64,000 nt of DNA from contig CAXXJK010000005.1 of the NCBI GenBank assembly GCA_963665595.2, positions 620,001-684,000 of the forward strand. The letters run 5' to 3'. This document shows, in pieces, positions 45,930 to 55,036 of the stretch (its first letter is position 1; each line of letters begins with the position of its first letter). Source of the DNA: G963665595 sp963665595. Lineage in GTDB: Bacteria > Actinomycetota > Coriobacteriia > Coriobacteriales > CADBOM01. Below the pieces are notes generated by a model. It was not told the origin of the DNA, searched no databases, and worked only from the letters and a program-made list of their open reading frames with translations. Made by a program: the position numbers and the translations under genes.

Positions 45930-47306
45930 ATGACAGACATGCGTATACATATCAGCAATATCATCGACAACCTGCAACTTGTGGCTGACTTGGGGTGTGC
46001 AGTTACCTCACTGTTTGTTCGAGGCTCTGAGGGAGTTCGTATCAAGGCAACCGAACGGCCTTCAACAGTTAATACCATCGCGCCATTGCGACGTGTATCC
46101 GATAGTGCTGATGAGAACGATGATAGGGAAGTGTATGAATGCTTTGCTTCCTGTCAGAAAATAATTGGTGCGCAAGAAAAACAACGGGGACGCTTTTGCT
46201 ATGTTACGTATGCATATCCGGTTGGCAGGGGAACACCCTATGCGGTTATCACCCGTGATATTCCTGTGGGGCTCTCTCGAGAACTCGGAACTCTCGAAGA
46301 GATGTATGTGCTGCTTTCTGGCAGACTTCTTGAGACAATCTGCCGAGATGTCTTGCGTGATGCGGTAACCTATCAACCGTTTTCCACAACGCATGCATCC
46401 AGTGATGGACTATTTTGTTTGGATGGCACTCGCGGTTTTTCTTATGCGGGTCCGAACTGTGCACGTATTTTAGGTTCCGATTGTTCTGTGGATGCTGATC
46501 AGATGCTTGCTCGTTCGTCTGATTACGACAAGGGTATTACGTCAGTACTTGCGGGAGCGGGATGTTTTGCACGGGACATAGAGATTGGACAGAGTATCTA
46601 CTATGTGCGGGCTTTGCCGCTTGAACCGGGTGCGCTCGTGCTGTTTGATGACGTGACCGAGGTACGTGAACGAGAGCGTGATCTGCGTGTCAAAGAAGCG
46701 ACGATCCGCGAAGTTCATCATCGCGTGAAAAACAACTTACAGACCATAGAATCGCTTCTGCGTATGCAAATGCGACGTACCAACAGCGACGAAGTCAGAC
46801 TCGCCTGCGCTGAAGCCGTAAGCCGTATTGGGGCTATGGCAGTAGCGCATGACATGCTCTCGTATTCTCAGGATGAGCACATCGACGTAATTCCTATGAC
46901 CCGTACCATTGCCGAGCAGATTCGATCGGGCTTAGTCGGTGCTGGTTCTTCATTGGTACTTGAAGTTGAGGGCGAAGCGGGCTTCTTTGATGCTCGCGGA
47001 GCGATGTCTTTGGCACTGGCCATTGCTGAACTCGTCCATAACGCAATTGAACACGGCCTCAAAGGATATACGGAAGGTACCGTAGCCATACGGTATGTCC
47101 GTAGTGCACACGAACTGCATGTTGTGGTTGAAGATGACGGCTGTGGTCTTCCTTCTGATTTTTCGTTTGAAGGTCGCAGCAGTATGGGGATTTTGCTGGT
47201 ACAGACAATGATCGAAGATGATCTTGCGGGAACTCTTCGGGTTATACCTTCCTCGTTTGGAAGAGGAACGGCATTCGAGTTGGAAATACCATTACCGCAG
47301 ACCTGA
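45930..47306 (+). CDS. PdtaS-type soluble sensor histidine kinase
   Basis: A 458-aa kinase without membrane helices. The N-terminal ~150 residues look like the H_kinase_N sensor domain of PdtaS/EutW-type kinases, then a PAS-like domain (about 155-240). The HisKA_2 helix has the phosphorylated His in REVHHRVKNNLQTIESLL, and the ATPase domain has ELVHNAIEHG, EDDGCGLP and SSMGILLVQTMI. Kinases of this class pair with ANTAR regulators, and one follows 57 bp later. It begins 64 bp after nifN-B. Its signal could be nitrogen, redox or something general; the sequence does not say. Confidence 0.88.
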   Translation: MTDMRIHISNIIDNLQLVADLGCAVTSLFVRGSEGVRIKATERPSTVNTIAPLRRVSDSADENDDREVYECFASCQKIIGAQEKQRGRFCYVTYAYPVGRGTPYAVITRDIPVGLSRELGTLEEMYVLLSGRLLETICRDVLRDAVTYQPFSTTHASSDGLFCLDGTRGFSYAGPNCARILGSDCSVDADQMLARSSDYDKGITSVLAGAGCFARDIEIGQSIYYVRALPLEPGALVLFDDVTEVRERERDLRVKEATIREVHHRVKNNLQTIESLLRMQMRRTNSDEVRLACAEAVSRIGAMAVAHDMLSYSQDEHIDVIPMTRTIAEQIRSGLVGAGSSLVLEVEGEAGFFDARGAMSLALAIAELVHNAIEHGLKGYTEGTVAIRYVRSAHELHVVVEDDGCGLPSDFSFEGRSSMGILLVQTMIEDDLAGTLRVIPSSFGRGTAFELEIPLPQT

Positions 47307-47363
47307 GCACGTGGCCTGTGAGAAATATTCGTTATCAGTTTCATGATGCTGAAGGAGACGGCA

Positions 47364-47930
47364 ATGAAGATAGTTCTTGCAGAAGATGAGGCGATCATAC
47401 GAATGGATATGCGCGAATTACTCGAAGAACAGGGCCATCACGTGGTAGGTGAGGCCCGTACCGGTATGGAAGCGCTCTCTTTGACCCGTTCCCTTCGGCC
47501 TGATTGTGTGTTCATAGATATTCACATGGATGGGCTTGATGGTCTTGATGCTGCTCGGGCGATATGTGCTGAAAATATTGCTCCGGTCATCATGCTTACG
47601 GCCTACTCTCAGAAACAGTTTATCGATGAGGCTTCAGAACTAGGAGCTATGGCGTACGTGAGCAAACCGTTTTCTGAGGCCGATGTGCTTTCAGCACTTC
47701 AGATTGCTACTTCACGCTTTGCTGAAGTTCAAGCGCTTTCGCGCGAAATTGAGGATCTGCAGGGAAGACTTGAAGCCAGGCGTGATATTGAACGAGCCAA
47801 GGGCATCCTGATGAAGCGGGGGCTTGATGAGCCGGAAGCGTTTGCGCGTCTACAGAAAATATCGATGGACAGCCGTCGTCCTCTTAAAGAAATTGCTCAA
47901 GCGATTATCTTGACGGAAGATATTGTGTGA
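47364..47930 (+). CDS. ANTAR-domain response regulator (antiterminator)
   Basis: A 188-aa regulator. The receiver domain has the phospho-Asp in CVFIDIHMDG, Thr in MLTAYS and Lys in VSKPFS. A coiled-coil linker (LSREIEDLQGRLEARRDIE) leads into the ANTAR RNA-binding domain, with ERAKGILMKRGLDEPEAFARLQKISMDSRRPLKEIAQAI showing its three-helix pattern (Ala, Lys-Gly, Ala). Phosphorylation makes such proteins dimerise and bind paired hexaloop hairpins, preventing termination. A matching RNA lies before nifH. The closest known relatives are PdtaR, NasR/EutV and Geobacter GnfR. ATG 47364 follows AAGGAGA. Confidence 0.92.
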   Translation: MKIVLAEDEAIIRMDMRELLEEQGHHVVGEARTGMEALSLTRSLRPDCVFIDIHMDGLDGLDAARAICAENIAPVIMLTAYSQKQFIDEASELGAMAYVSKPFSEADVLSALQIATSRFAEVQALSREIEDLQGRLEARRDIERAKGILMKRGLDEPEAFARLQKISMDSRRPLKEIAQAIILTEDIV

Positions 47931-48011
47931 CGATTTCGCTTGATTTCCCGAGGCGTCATAGTTCCCCTTATGTTTTATCGGTCAGCAATCATCAGGCTTA
48001 CATTGGTCTTG

Positions 48012-48017
48012 TATAAT
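48012..48017 (+). promoter_or_regulatory. Possible -10 element of murA
   Basis: TATAAT, a perfect -10 hexamer, sits 37 bp upstream of the murA ATG. No good -35 lies at 16-18 bp. It marks a fresh transcription start at the right edge of the nif block. Confidence 0.4.
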
Positions 48018-48054
48018 GATCATCTGAAGCAAGCATGAGATTGAGAGGGAACAT

Positions 48055-49327
48055 ATGACTGAGGTCATTGTGGTGCGCGGAGGAAATCCGATTTCAGGAA
48101 CGCTTGATATCGGTGGCGCGAAGAATTCTGTTCTCAAGCTCATGGCTGCAACGGTATTGGCAAGCGGGCGTTATGTCATATCAAATGTCCCCAATATCTC
48201 CGATGTAGACATCATGGCTGAGGTGCTCCGTCGTCTGGGCGCTGAGGTCACTCTCTTGCATCATGAAGTTATCATAGACACAACGAAGCTCAATTCTTTT
48301 GAGACACCTTATGAGCTGGTGGTAAAGATGCGTGCGTCCATCTCAGTTCTTGGTCCCCTTATCGGCCGTTTTCATCGTGCTCGCGTGGCGATGCCCGGCG
48401 GCTGCAATATCGGCGCGCGCAATCTCGACATGCACATTGCGGGGCTTCGTCATCTCGGCGTTTCTTTCTCATCCGACCATGGGTTTATCGTTGCTGAAGT
48501 TCCCGGAGGACTTCATGGCGCTGAGGTAGGTCTTGACTTTCCTAGTGTGGGCGCGACAGAAAACCTTATGATGGCGGCGGTCCGTGCTGAGGGCATCACG
48601 CGTATCGAAAATGCGGCGCGCGAACCGGAAATCGTTGATCTTGCCTGTTTTTTGAATGAAATGGGGGCCCATGTGCGCGGTGCGGGCACTCCGGTTATCG
48701 AGATTGAGGGTGTTGAAGAAATGCACTCGGCCGACCATGTTACATGTAGTGATCGTATCGAGGCGGGCACCTATCTCGTGGCAGGCGCTATTGCGGGAGG
48801 TCCTCTCAAGCTAGATCATATAGATCCGAGTTATCTGACACGAGCTATTGACGTTTTGAGGCGTATGGGCATTGAAGTGGAAACGGGTGAGGACTGGATC
48901 ACCGTTTTTCGTGATCGCCCTCTGCGTGCGGTAGATATCCAGACGTTGCCTCACCCAGGATTTCCGACAGATCTCCAGGCTCCTTTTATGGTACTCTCGA
49001 CTCTTGCTGAAGGAGTCTCCATCATTACTGAGAATGTGTTTGAGAATCGTTTTTTTGTTCGCTTCTGAGGTTTCTCGTATGGGTGGAGATATTCGCATCG
49101 AAGGTCATCACGCATTTGTTCACGGCACAGGGTGTTTGTCGGGTGCGCCGGTGGTTTCACCCGATTTGCGGGGAGGCGCTGCACTGGTCCTTGCCGGTTT
49201 GGCTGCTGATGGAGAGACGTTGGTCTCCGCTGTCCATCATATAGATCGCGGATATGAGCGATTTGTCGAGAAACTCAGCTCGATCGGCGCGGATGTTGTA
49301 CGAGAAGAACGTGATCTATACGTGTGA
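48055..49327 (+). CDS. murA: UDP-GlcNAc 1-carboxyvinyltransferase MurA, frameshifted
   Basis: MurA catalyses the first committed step of peptidoglycan synthesis. It shows GGAKNSVLKLMAAT, the catalytic Cys in MPGGCNIGARNLDMH (a fosfomycin-sensitive type), and FPTDLQAPFM. The first frame ends at 49068 after TENVFENRF; the rest (FASEVSRMGGDIRIEGHHA to the end at 49327) is in the next frame. Removing one T from the seven-T run at 49050-49056 restores ENRFLFASEVSRMG. The full product would be about 423 aa, the normal size. A homopolymer error is the likely cause, as the gene is essential. In Actinobacteria murA often follows the ATP synthase operon. Confidence 0.92.
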
Positions 49328-49505
49328 ACCCTGTGACCATCCTGCGGCTTTTCTTGGTGATTGTAGCGATTTTTCAGGGTGTTTTTCAGAGGTTTTTTTC
49401 TATACTTACCAGAGCATACCAGATTTGCTTGGAATCAGATGCTTGAAGTCATAAGTCGACGTGCGATACAAAAACGCACGGGGGAAATAAGAGGGGAATT
49501 CTTTT

Positions 49506-51006
49506 ATGTCCCGATACTCACGTTCGAAAACTTCCCATGGTCAGGTGCGCCGCTCTGCGACAAAACTCAACAGACAGTTGCCCCAGATAGACATGGTTTC
49601 TGCTCGCACGAATTTCTGGTGCCTATAGCCGTAGAACACCGAGCGGCGGCGGCTCCTATCAAGAGAAAGCGCGCCGCAAAAGGCGTATCAAGCGCATTGT
49701 TTACTATAACCATAGCAAGCGCCGTGGCACTGTTGATGTCGGGTGTGATTGCGGCGTTTTGCCTACATTTCATGGGTTAACAATCAACTCTCCTCAAACA
49801 TTAAAGATAGAGATGCGCTAGAGGTTGCCCTCACGGGGGACATCTTCGCTTACTCAGCCCTTCTGGGTTCTTCTGATGGGTACAGATAATCGTGACGACG
49901 ATGCCAATGGACGCACGGACACGATGATGCTTGTGCGCATAGACCCGGCCCAAAAGCGGGCGGTGATAATCTCTATTCCGCGCGATCTCTATGTTAATCT
50001 CAATAGTCTCGGTAACTATGGGTATGGCAAGATTAATGCTGCAAAGGTGTATGGTGGATCAGCGGGAGCGGTCAAGATTGTTTCTCAGGTTGCTGGGGTG
50101 GCGATCTCTCATTATGCAGAAATCGATTTTGATGGATTCAAAAACGTTGTTGATGCAATCGGCGGCGTTACAATCGATGTAGCAAAATACGTAACGGCAA
50201 CTGATTCTGGCGGCGTTCCCCTTTACAATGTCGATGGTTCTGAAGCGAGCGATATTTCGACCGGGCTTCAGACGCTCAACGGAGACCAGTCGCTCGTCTT
50301 TGCTCGTTCACGCTATTATCCCAACGGTGATTATCAGCGAACGGCAAATCAACGGGTACTCATCAAAGCCATTGCTCAAAAAGTGCTTGCTTCGAGTCCG
50401 ACGACTATGTTCTCGGTGATTAATTCGTTCGTCTCCTACGTGGGCACTGATATGTCTGTTCAAGATATTTATCAGCTCGCAACGGCATTGCAGGGCATGG
50501 GCATTGACAGCGTCTATTCTTATGTGGTGCCCTCTGATACCGGTACGCGCGATGGTGCCTCGGTTGTTTTGCTTGATGAAAGTGCTTGGAAAGATATGAT
50601 CTCAACTATCAGTTCTGGTGGTCTTCCTGCCGATCAGTCAACAGACATTGCAGGGATTGTTGCAGACGAATATGACAATGTCGCTGATACGACTGCGTCG
50701 TCAACAGCTGCGATCGATACGAATGGTTACACCGTTGCTGTGCGCAACGGCGGCGGCGTGGCAGGGTCTGCGGCAAAAGCGTCGAGCCTTCTCTCGACGG
50801 CAGGCTACGTTATTGGCGAGGTGGGCAATACTAGCCAGCAGGTGTATACCACTACGCTTATCATCTATGCGAGTAGTTCCGATCTGGCGGCGGCCCAAGA
50901 TATCAAGAAACGCTTGGGACAGGGTACTTTGGTAGAATCGGCGGGCAGATACAGTTTTACTGGCAATGTCTTAGTGGTTACCGGGGCCGATTGGTCTTCA
51001 TCATAA
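49506..51006 (+). CDS. LCP-family (LytR-CpsA-Psr) cell-wall ligase, multiply frameshifted at the 5' end
   Basis: LCP proteins transfer teichoic-acid or polysaccharide chains to peptidoglycan. From about 49840 one frame gives the LCP domain (LLMGTDNRDDDANGRTDTMM, ISIPRDLYV, FARSRYYPNGDYQRTANQR) and a LytR_C domain (VAVRNGGGVAGSAAKASSLL). The 5' part is spread over frames 0, 1, 2, 0, 1 by four single-base insertions at 49613-49615 (TTT), 49700-49702 (TTT), 49757-49760 (TTTT) and 49835-49839 (GGGGG). Removing one base at each gives a basic cytoplasmic start (MSRYSRSKTSHG), a membrane helix (IASAVALLMSGVIAAFAYI) and a stalk. Clustered errors suggest poor sequence here. Confidence 0.85.
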
Positions 51007-51034
51007 TACACTCTTACCGTTCAGAGCATTTTGC

Positions 51035-51068
51035 ATCCCGCATGCCATTCAAGGTATGCGGGATTTTT
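51035..51068 (+). terminator. Rho-independent terminator after the LCP gene
   Basis: ATCCCGCATGCC (51035-51046) pairs with GGTATGCGGGAT (51053-51064) with one G-U pair around ATTCAA, followed by TTTTTA. It lies 29 bp after the stop codon. Confidence 0.92.
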
Positions 51069-51146
51069 ATAGCGTCTTTTATAAAAATGGTGTAATTTGG
51101 AGACAGACACATAACTTTCAGAATCATTTAAGGTTAGTATAGATAA

Positions 51147-51186
51147 TCTTATATGTAAACGCTTAGATTAGCTTCGTCTTATATGT
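51147..51186. repeat. Direct repeats upstream of dnaK
   Basis: TCTTATATGT occurs at 51147-51156 and again at 51177-51186, exactly 30 bp apart (about three helical turns). A partial copy, TCTTATA, is at 51235-51241 over the -10. Such spacing suits cooperative binding by a regulator, which is unidentified. Confidence 0.4.
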
Positions 51187-51214
51187 GAGAAAAGTGAATA
51201 TAGGAATGTAGGTG

Positions 51215-51243
51215 TTTACAAGCGGCTAAAGAAATCTTATACT
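51215..51243 (+). promoter_or_regulatory. Sigma-70 type promoter of the dnaK operon
   Basis: TTTACA at 51215-51220 and TATACT at 51238-51243 with a 17-nt spacer. The start would be near 51250, about 50 bp upstream of the dnaK ATG. Neither a CIRCE element nor a full HspR box (CTTGAGT-N7-ACTCAAG) is seen; only CTTGACT at 51245-51251 resembles half of one. Confidence 0.6.
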
Positions 51244-51299
51244 GCTTGACTTAGATAATGTGAATTGTAACCGTATTGGTTTTGAAAGGAGCACGTACT

Positions 51300-53210
51300 A
51301 TGGCTAAGATTTTAGGTATAGATCTCGGCACGACAAATTCGGCAATGGCCGTTATGGAGGGTGGCGAGCCTACCATTATCATCAATGCAGAGGGAGACCG
51401 CACCACTCCTTCGGTCGTTGCGTTTCGCAAAGATGGCGATCGCATCGTTGGTCGCGCTGCAAAGAATCAGGCAGTTACCAATCCTGAGAACACTATCTCT
51501 TCCATCAAACGCTTTATCGGTCGTGACTTCAAGGAAACCGCCGTTGAAAGGGATTCTATCGCCTATAAGGTGAAGACAGGAAAAGACGGACGTGTCTTGG
51601 TAGAGGTTGATGGTAAGGATTACACGGCCGAAGAGATATCGGCTATGATTCTTCAGAAACTTAAAGCAGATGCTGAGAAATACGTGGGCGGCGCTATCAG
51701 CCAGGCCGTTATCACCGTTCCGGCTTACTTTAATGACGCGCAACGTCAGGCCACCAAAGATGCTGGCAAGATTGCCGGTCTTGAGGTAATGCGTATCATC
51801 AACGAGCCTACGGCGGCTGCCCTAGCCTATGGCATTGACAAGGTTGGCAAAGATGAGAAGATACTGGTATTCGACTTAGGCGGCGGTACATTTGATGTCT
51901 CTGTCTTGGAGATTTCCGATGGTGTGTTTGAGGTTCTCTCAACATCTGGAGATAATCACCTCGGTGGCGATGACTGGGATCAGCGTGTTGTAAACTGGCT
52001 TGCTGATAAGTTCAAGGCGGACAACGGTATTGATCTGCGCGAGGATAAGATGGCGTTGCAGCGTTTGCGCGAAGCCGCGGAGAAAGCAAAGATCGAATTA
52101 TCCGCTGCTCAACAAGCTAATATTAATCTTCCGTTTATTACGGCAGATGCCGCAGGTCCTAAACATCTCGATTACACGCTGACACGGGCTGAGTTTGAGA
52201 AAATCACCTCTGATCTTCTTGCTCGTTGCAAGAAACCGGTAGAAAACGCCATGAGCGACGCAAGCCTTTCCATGGGTGATGTTGCCGAGGTTCTTCTTGT
52301 TGGTGGTTCGACACGTATGCCTGCTGTCCAAGAACTGGTCAAAAAGATTACGGGCAAGCAGCCAAACATGAGTGTTAATCCTGATGAGGTTGTTGCTCTT
52401 GGTGCTGCAGTGCAAGGTGGCGTTTTGGCTGGTGACGTGGAGGGTATTTTGCTTCTCGACGTAACGCCTCTGTCACTTGGTGTTGAAACCATGGGTGGCG
52501 TGATGACCAAGATGATCGAGCGTAACACTACCATCCCAACTCGTAAGTCTGAGATATATTCCACGGCTGCCGATAATCAAACAAGCGTTGAGATACATGT
52601 ATTGCAGGGTGAGCGCGAGATGGCTGCCGGTAATAAGACTCTGGGCAAATTCCAGCTGGTCGGTATTCCTTCTGCTCCGCGCGGTATTCCTCAAATTGAG
52701 GTTACCTTTGATATTGATGCTAATGGCATCGTAAATGTTTCGGCCAAAGACTTAGGCACCGGCAAAGAGCAACAGATCACCATTTCAGGCTCTACTGCCT
52801 TAAATAATGACGAGATCGATCGTATGGTCAAAGATGCTGAAGCTCATGCCGATGAAGACCTCCGTAAGAAAGAAGAGGTTGAGGTTCGCAATACGGCTGA
52901 TTCGCTGATGTATTCTACTGAGAAGACTCTTGAAGAATTAGGCGATAAAGTGCCCGAAGATACCAAGAAGACAGTTGAGGACGCGAAAGAGAAACTTTCC
53001 TCTGCTCTTGACGGTGGCGATGTGGAAACCATTAAGACAGCAACGACCGATCTCCAGCAAGCAAGCTATAAACTCGCTGAAGTTGTGTACCAAAACGAGC
53101 AATCGTCTCAGGCTGCTGATGCCAGCGGTGCCGCGGCCGCAAAGCCCGAAGATGAGGTCGTCGAGGCTGACTATGAGGTCGTCGACGAGGACGAGAAGAA
53201 AAGCAAATAA
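51300..53210 (+). CDS. dnaK: Chaperone DnaK (Hsp70)
   Basis: Hsp70 chaperone of 636 aa. N-terminus MAKILGIDLGTTNSAMAVMEGG, phosphate loops IFDLGGGTFDVSVLEI-like (VFDLGGGTFDVS) and VLLVGGSTRMPAV, linker LLLDVTPLSLGVET, and the acidic end DYEVVDEDEKK. ATG 51300 follows GAAAGGA. It is the first gene of the actinobacterial order dnaK-grpE-dnaJ-hspR. Confidence 0.98.
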   Translation: MAKILGIDLGTTNSAMAVMEGGEPTIIINAEGDRTTPSVVAFRKDGDRIVGRAAKNQAVTNPENTISSIKRFIGRDFKETAVERDSIAYKVKTGKDGRVLVEVDGKDYTAEEISAMILQKLKADAEKYVGGAISQAVITVPAYFNDAQRQATKDAGKIAGLEVMRIINEPTAAALAYGIDKVGKDEKILVFDLGGGTFDVSVLEISDGVFEVLSTSGDNHLGGDDWDQRVVNWLADKFKADNGIDLREDKMALQRLREAAEKAKIELSAAQQANINLPFITADAAGPKHLDYTLTRAEFEKITSDLLARCKKPVENAMSDASLSMGDVAEVLLVGGSTRMPAVQELVKKITGKQPNMSVNPDEVVALGAAVQGGVLAGDVEGILLLDVTPLSLGVETMGGVMTKMIERNTTIPTRKSEIYSTAADNQTSVEIHVLQGEREMAAGNKTLGKFQLVGIPSAPRGIPQIEVTFDIDANGIVNVSAKDLGTGKEQQITISGSTALNNDEIDRMVKDAEAHADEDLRKKEEVEVRNTADSLMYSTEKTLEELGDKVPEDTKKTVEDAKEKLSSALDGGDVETIKTATTDLQQASYKLAEVVYQNEQSSQAADASGAAAAKPEDEVVEADYEVVDEDEKKSK

Positions 53211-53242
53211 GGGTTAAATCCCCTGTATGGAGGAGGAAACCT

Positions 53243-53887
53243 ATGGAAAGTAGGAAAAAGACCAAGGAGACTACGGTCGAAGAGACCGAGGCTTCACAAC
53301 AAGAGCATGTAGAAGAGAACGAGACCGGGAAGGCAGCGTCTGATGACGCTGCCGCTCCCGAATCGGTTACGGTAATTGATGAAGTGAGCGAGGAACCTGC
53401 CGAGGAAGGGAAACTTTCTCAACAGTTAACTGAGGCGAATGATAAGTTTTTACGTTTGCAGGCTGAGTGGGATAACTATCGCAAACGCACGGCCGCCGAA
53501 CGTCTCGCCGAGCGCGAACGTGCGACGGAAAAACTTATTGAAAAACTTCTACCGGTGGTTGACGATCTGTCTCGTGCACTTGATCATGCAGAGGCATCAA
53601 CCAAGGAGTCATTTGTCGAGGGTATCCAAGCGGTTGCAACCAAGCTAAGCGCTGTGCTCGATCATGAAGGTGTCGAATTGATTGATCCTATGGGGCAAGC
53701 CTACGATGCCGATCTACATCAAGCGGTTGGCACGGTCGAAAACTCCGATGTTCCCTGCGATACGGTTGTGCAGGTGTATCAGAAGGGTTACTGTATGGGT
53801 GGACGGGTCATACGGCCCGCGATGGTCACTGTCTCAAGCGGTGGGCCTAGTCGTGCTGATAGTGCGACAGACGGCAAGAAAAAATGA
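53243..53887 (+). CDS. grpE: Nucleotide exchange factor GrpE
   Basis: GrpE releases ADP from DnaK. It is 214 aa: an acidic disordered N-terminus (about 60 aa), the long helix (LTEANDKFLRLQAEWDNYRKRTAAE), and the beta domain with DPMGQAYDADLHQAVGTVENSDVP and the end VQVYQKGYCMGGRVIRPAMVTVS. ATG 53243 follows GGAGGAGG. A hairpin follows the gene. Confidence 0.96.
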   Translation: MESRKKTKETTVEETEASQQEHVEENETGKAASDDAAAPESVTVIDEVSEEPAEEGKLSQQLTEANDKFLRLQAEWDNYRKRTAAERLAERERATEKLIEKLLPVVDDLSRALDHAEASTKESFVEGIQAVATKLSAVLDHEGVELIDPMGQAYDADLHQAVGTVENSDVPCDTVVQVYQKGYCMGGRVIRPAMVTVSSGGPSRADSATDGKKK

Positions 53888-53893
53888 CCGAAT

Positions 53894-53937
53894 GAGAGGT
53901 GCGGGGCTATAGATACAGGCCGGCACCTCTCTTGTTC
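53894..53937 (+). terminator. Hairpin between grpE and dnaJ
   Basis: GAGAGGTGC (53894-53902) pairs perfectly with GCACCTCTC (53923-53931), followed by the T-rich TTGTTCT. It could lower dnaJ expression relative to dnaK and grpE or act as a processing site. Confidence 0.6.
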
Positions 53938-54015
53938 TCGGCACTGCGCTGGGGCGAACCGATATGATCGGCGTGTCAGCTATTGGAAAAATAAGAGAAG
54001 AAGGGGGTGGTATGT

Positions 54016-54975
54016 ATGGCTACCAGCAAATCGTACTATGACATACTCGGTGTGCCAAAGACTGCTACCACCGATGAGATAAAGAAAGCATTTCGAAAGT
54101 TGGCGCGCAAGCACCATCCTGATGCGGGCGGCGATGAGTCGAAATTCAAGGAGATAAACGAAGCCTACGAAGTTCTTTCCGACGAAAAAAAGCGTCAGGA
54201 ATATGACACGTATGGCCAGTATATGGGCGGTCAAGGTGTTCCTAGTCAAGGTGGCTATCCTGGCGGTGGTGCCTGGAATGGGAATACCTATACGTATGCG
54301 GCATCGCCCGGTGGATGGGAGGACGTCTTTGGTGGCGCTGACACTGGCGGTGGCTGGGGCGACTTTTTTGGTGGCTTTGGCGGTGGCCGTACGGTCAGGC
54401 GTGAGCCTGAAAAAGGGCGCGACGTACAAGTCACGCTCGATATTACGTTTGAAGAGGCGTACGACGGTGTTGAAAAAAAGGTTACCATTCGCATTCCCGA
54501 AGTAGGGAATGAAGAGATCGATGTAAAGGTTCCGGCCGGTGCCGTTGAAGGCGGAAAGCTTCGCTTCAAGAAAAAAGGTGGCTTGGGCGAACAGGGCGCC
54601 GATAGAGGTGATCTGCTCATTCAGACTCACATCAAAGAGCATCCCGTATTTAGTCGTAAGGGTGCAGATGTGATAATGACGCTACCTATCTCTGTTGCTG
54701 AGGCAGCCCTAGGAGCACAGATTGTCATTCCGGCACCCGATAAGACAAAAGTCAAGTTGACTATTCCGGCGGGGACGCAGAGCGGCAAGACGTTTCTGAT
54801 TTCTGAAAAAGGAGCGCCTCAAGTCAAGGGAACCGGACGGGGTGCCTTGAAAGTTACTGTTGAAGTTATCGTTCCCTATTCGCTTAACGATGACGAACGT
54901 GCGGCTCTCGAAGCATACGCAAATGCGGGTGACCCCAATGTGTTGCGTCCTGCTATTGCGCATCTTGTTGGGTAG
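54016..54975 (+). CDS. DnaJ-family co-chaperone without zinc finger (CbpA-like)
   Basis: A 319-aa J-protein in the dnaJ position of the heat-shock cluster. The J domain has the HPD motif (RKHHPDAGGDESKFKEINEAYEVLS region), then a Gly-rich segment (about residues 75-130), then the two C-terminal substrate-binding domains. The four CxxCxGxG repeats of classical DnaJ are missing, so it is class B (CbpA-like). ATG 54016 follows AAGGGGGTGG. Whether a classical DnaJ exists elsewhere cannot be seen. Confidence 0.92.
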   Translation: MATSKSYYDILGVPKTATTDEIKKAFRKLARKHHPDAGGDESKFKEINEAYEVLSDEKKRQEYDTYGQYMGGQGVPSQGGYPGGGAWNGNTYTYAASPGGWEDVFGGADTGGGWGDFFGGFGGGRTVRREPEKGRDVQVTLDITFEEAYDGVEKKVTIRIPEVGNEEIDVKVPAGAVEGGKLRFKKKGGLGEQGADRGDLLIQTHIKEHPVFSRKGADVIMTLPISVAEAALGAQIVIPAPDKTKVKLTIPAGTQSGKTFLISEKGAPQVKGTGRGALKVTVEVIVPYSLNDDERAALEAYANAGDPNVLRPAIAHLVG

Positions 54976-55036
54976 AAAACATGAGATAGTTACCGTCTTG
55001 CGATTTAGTGGGATTGAACAATCGAGGTGAGAAAAC

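Noticed and set aside
49379..49780. A small membrane protein between murA and the LCP gene
   Set aside because: Its hydrophobic end is the membrane helix of the LCP protein read in one of the frames produced by single-base insertions, so it is not a separate gene.
51070..51299. CIRCE or HspR box upstream of dnaK
   Set aside because: Neither inverted repeat is present; CTTGACT at 51245-51251 is only a half-site resemblance.
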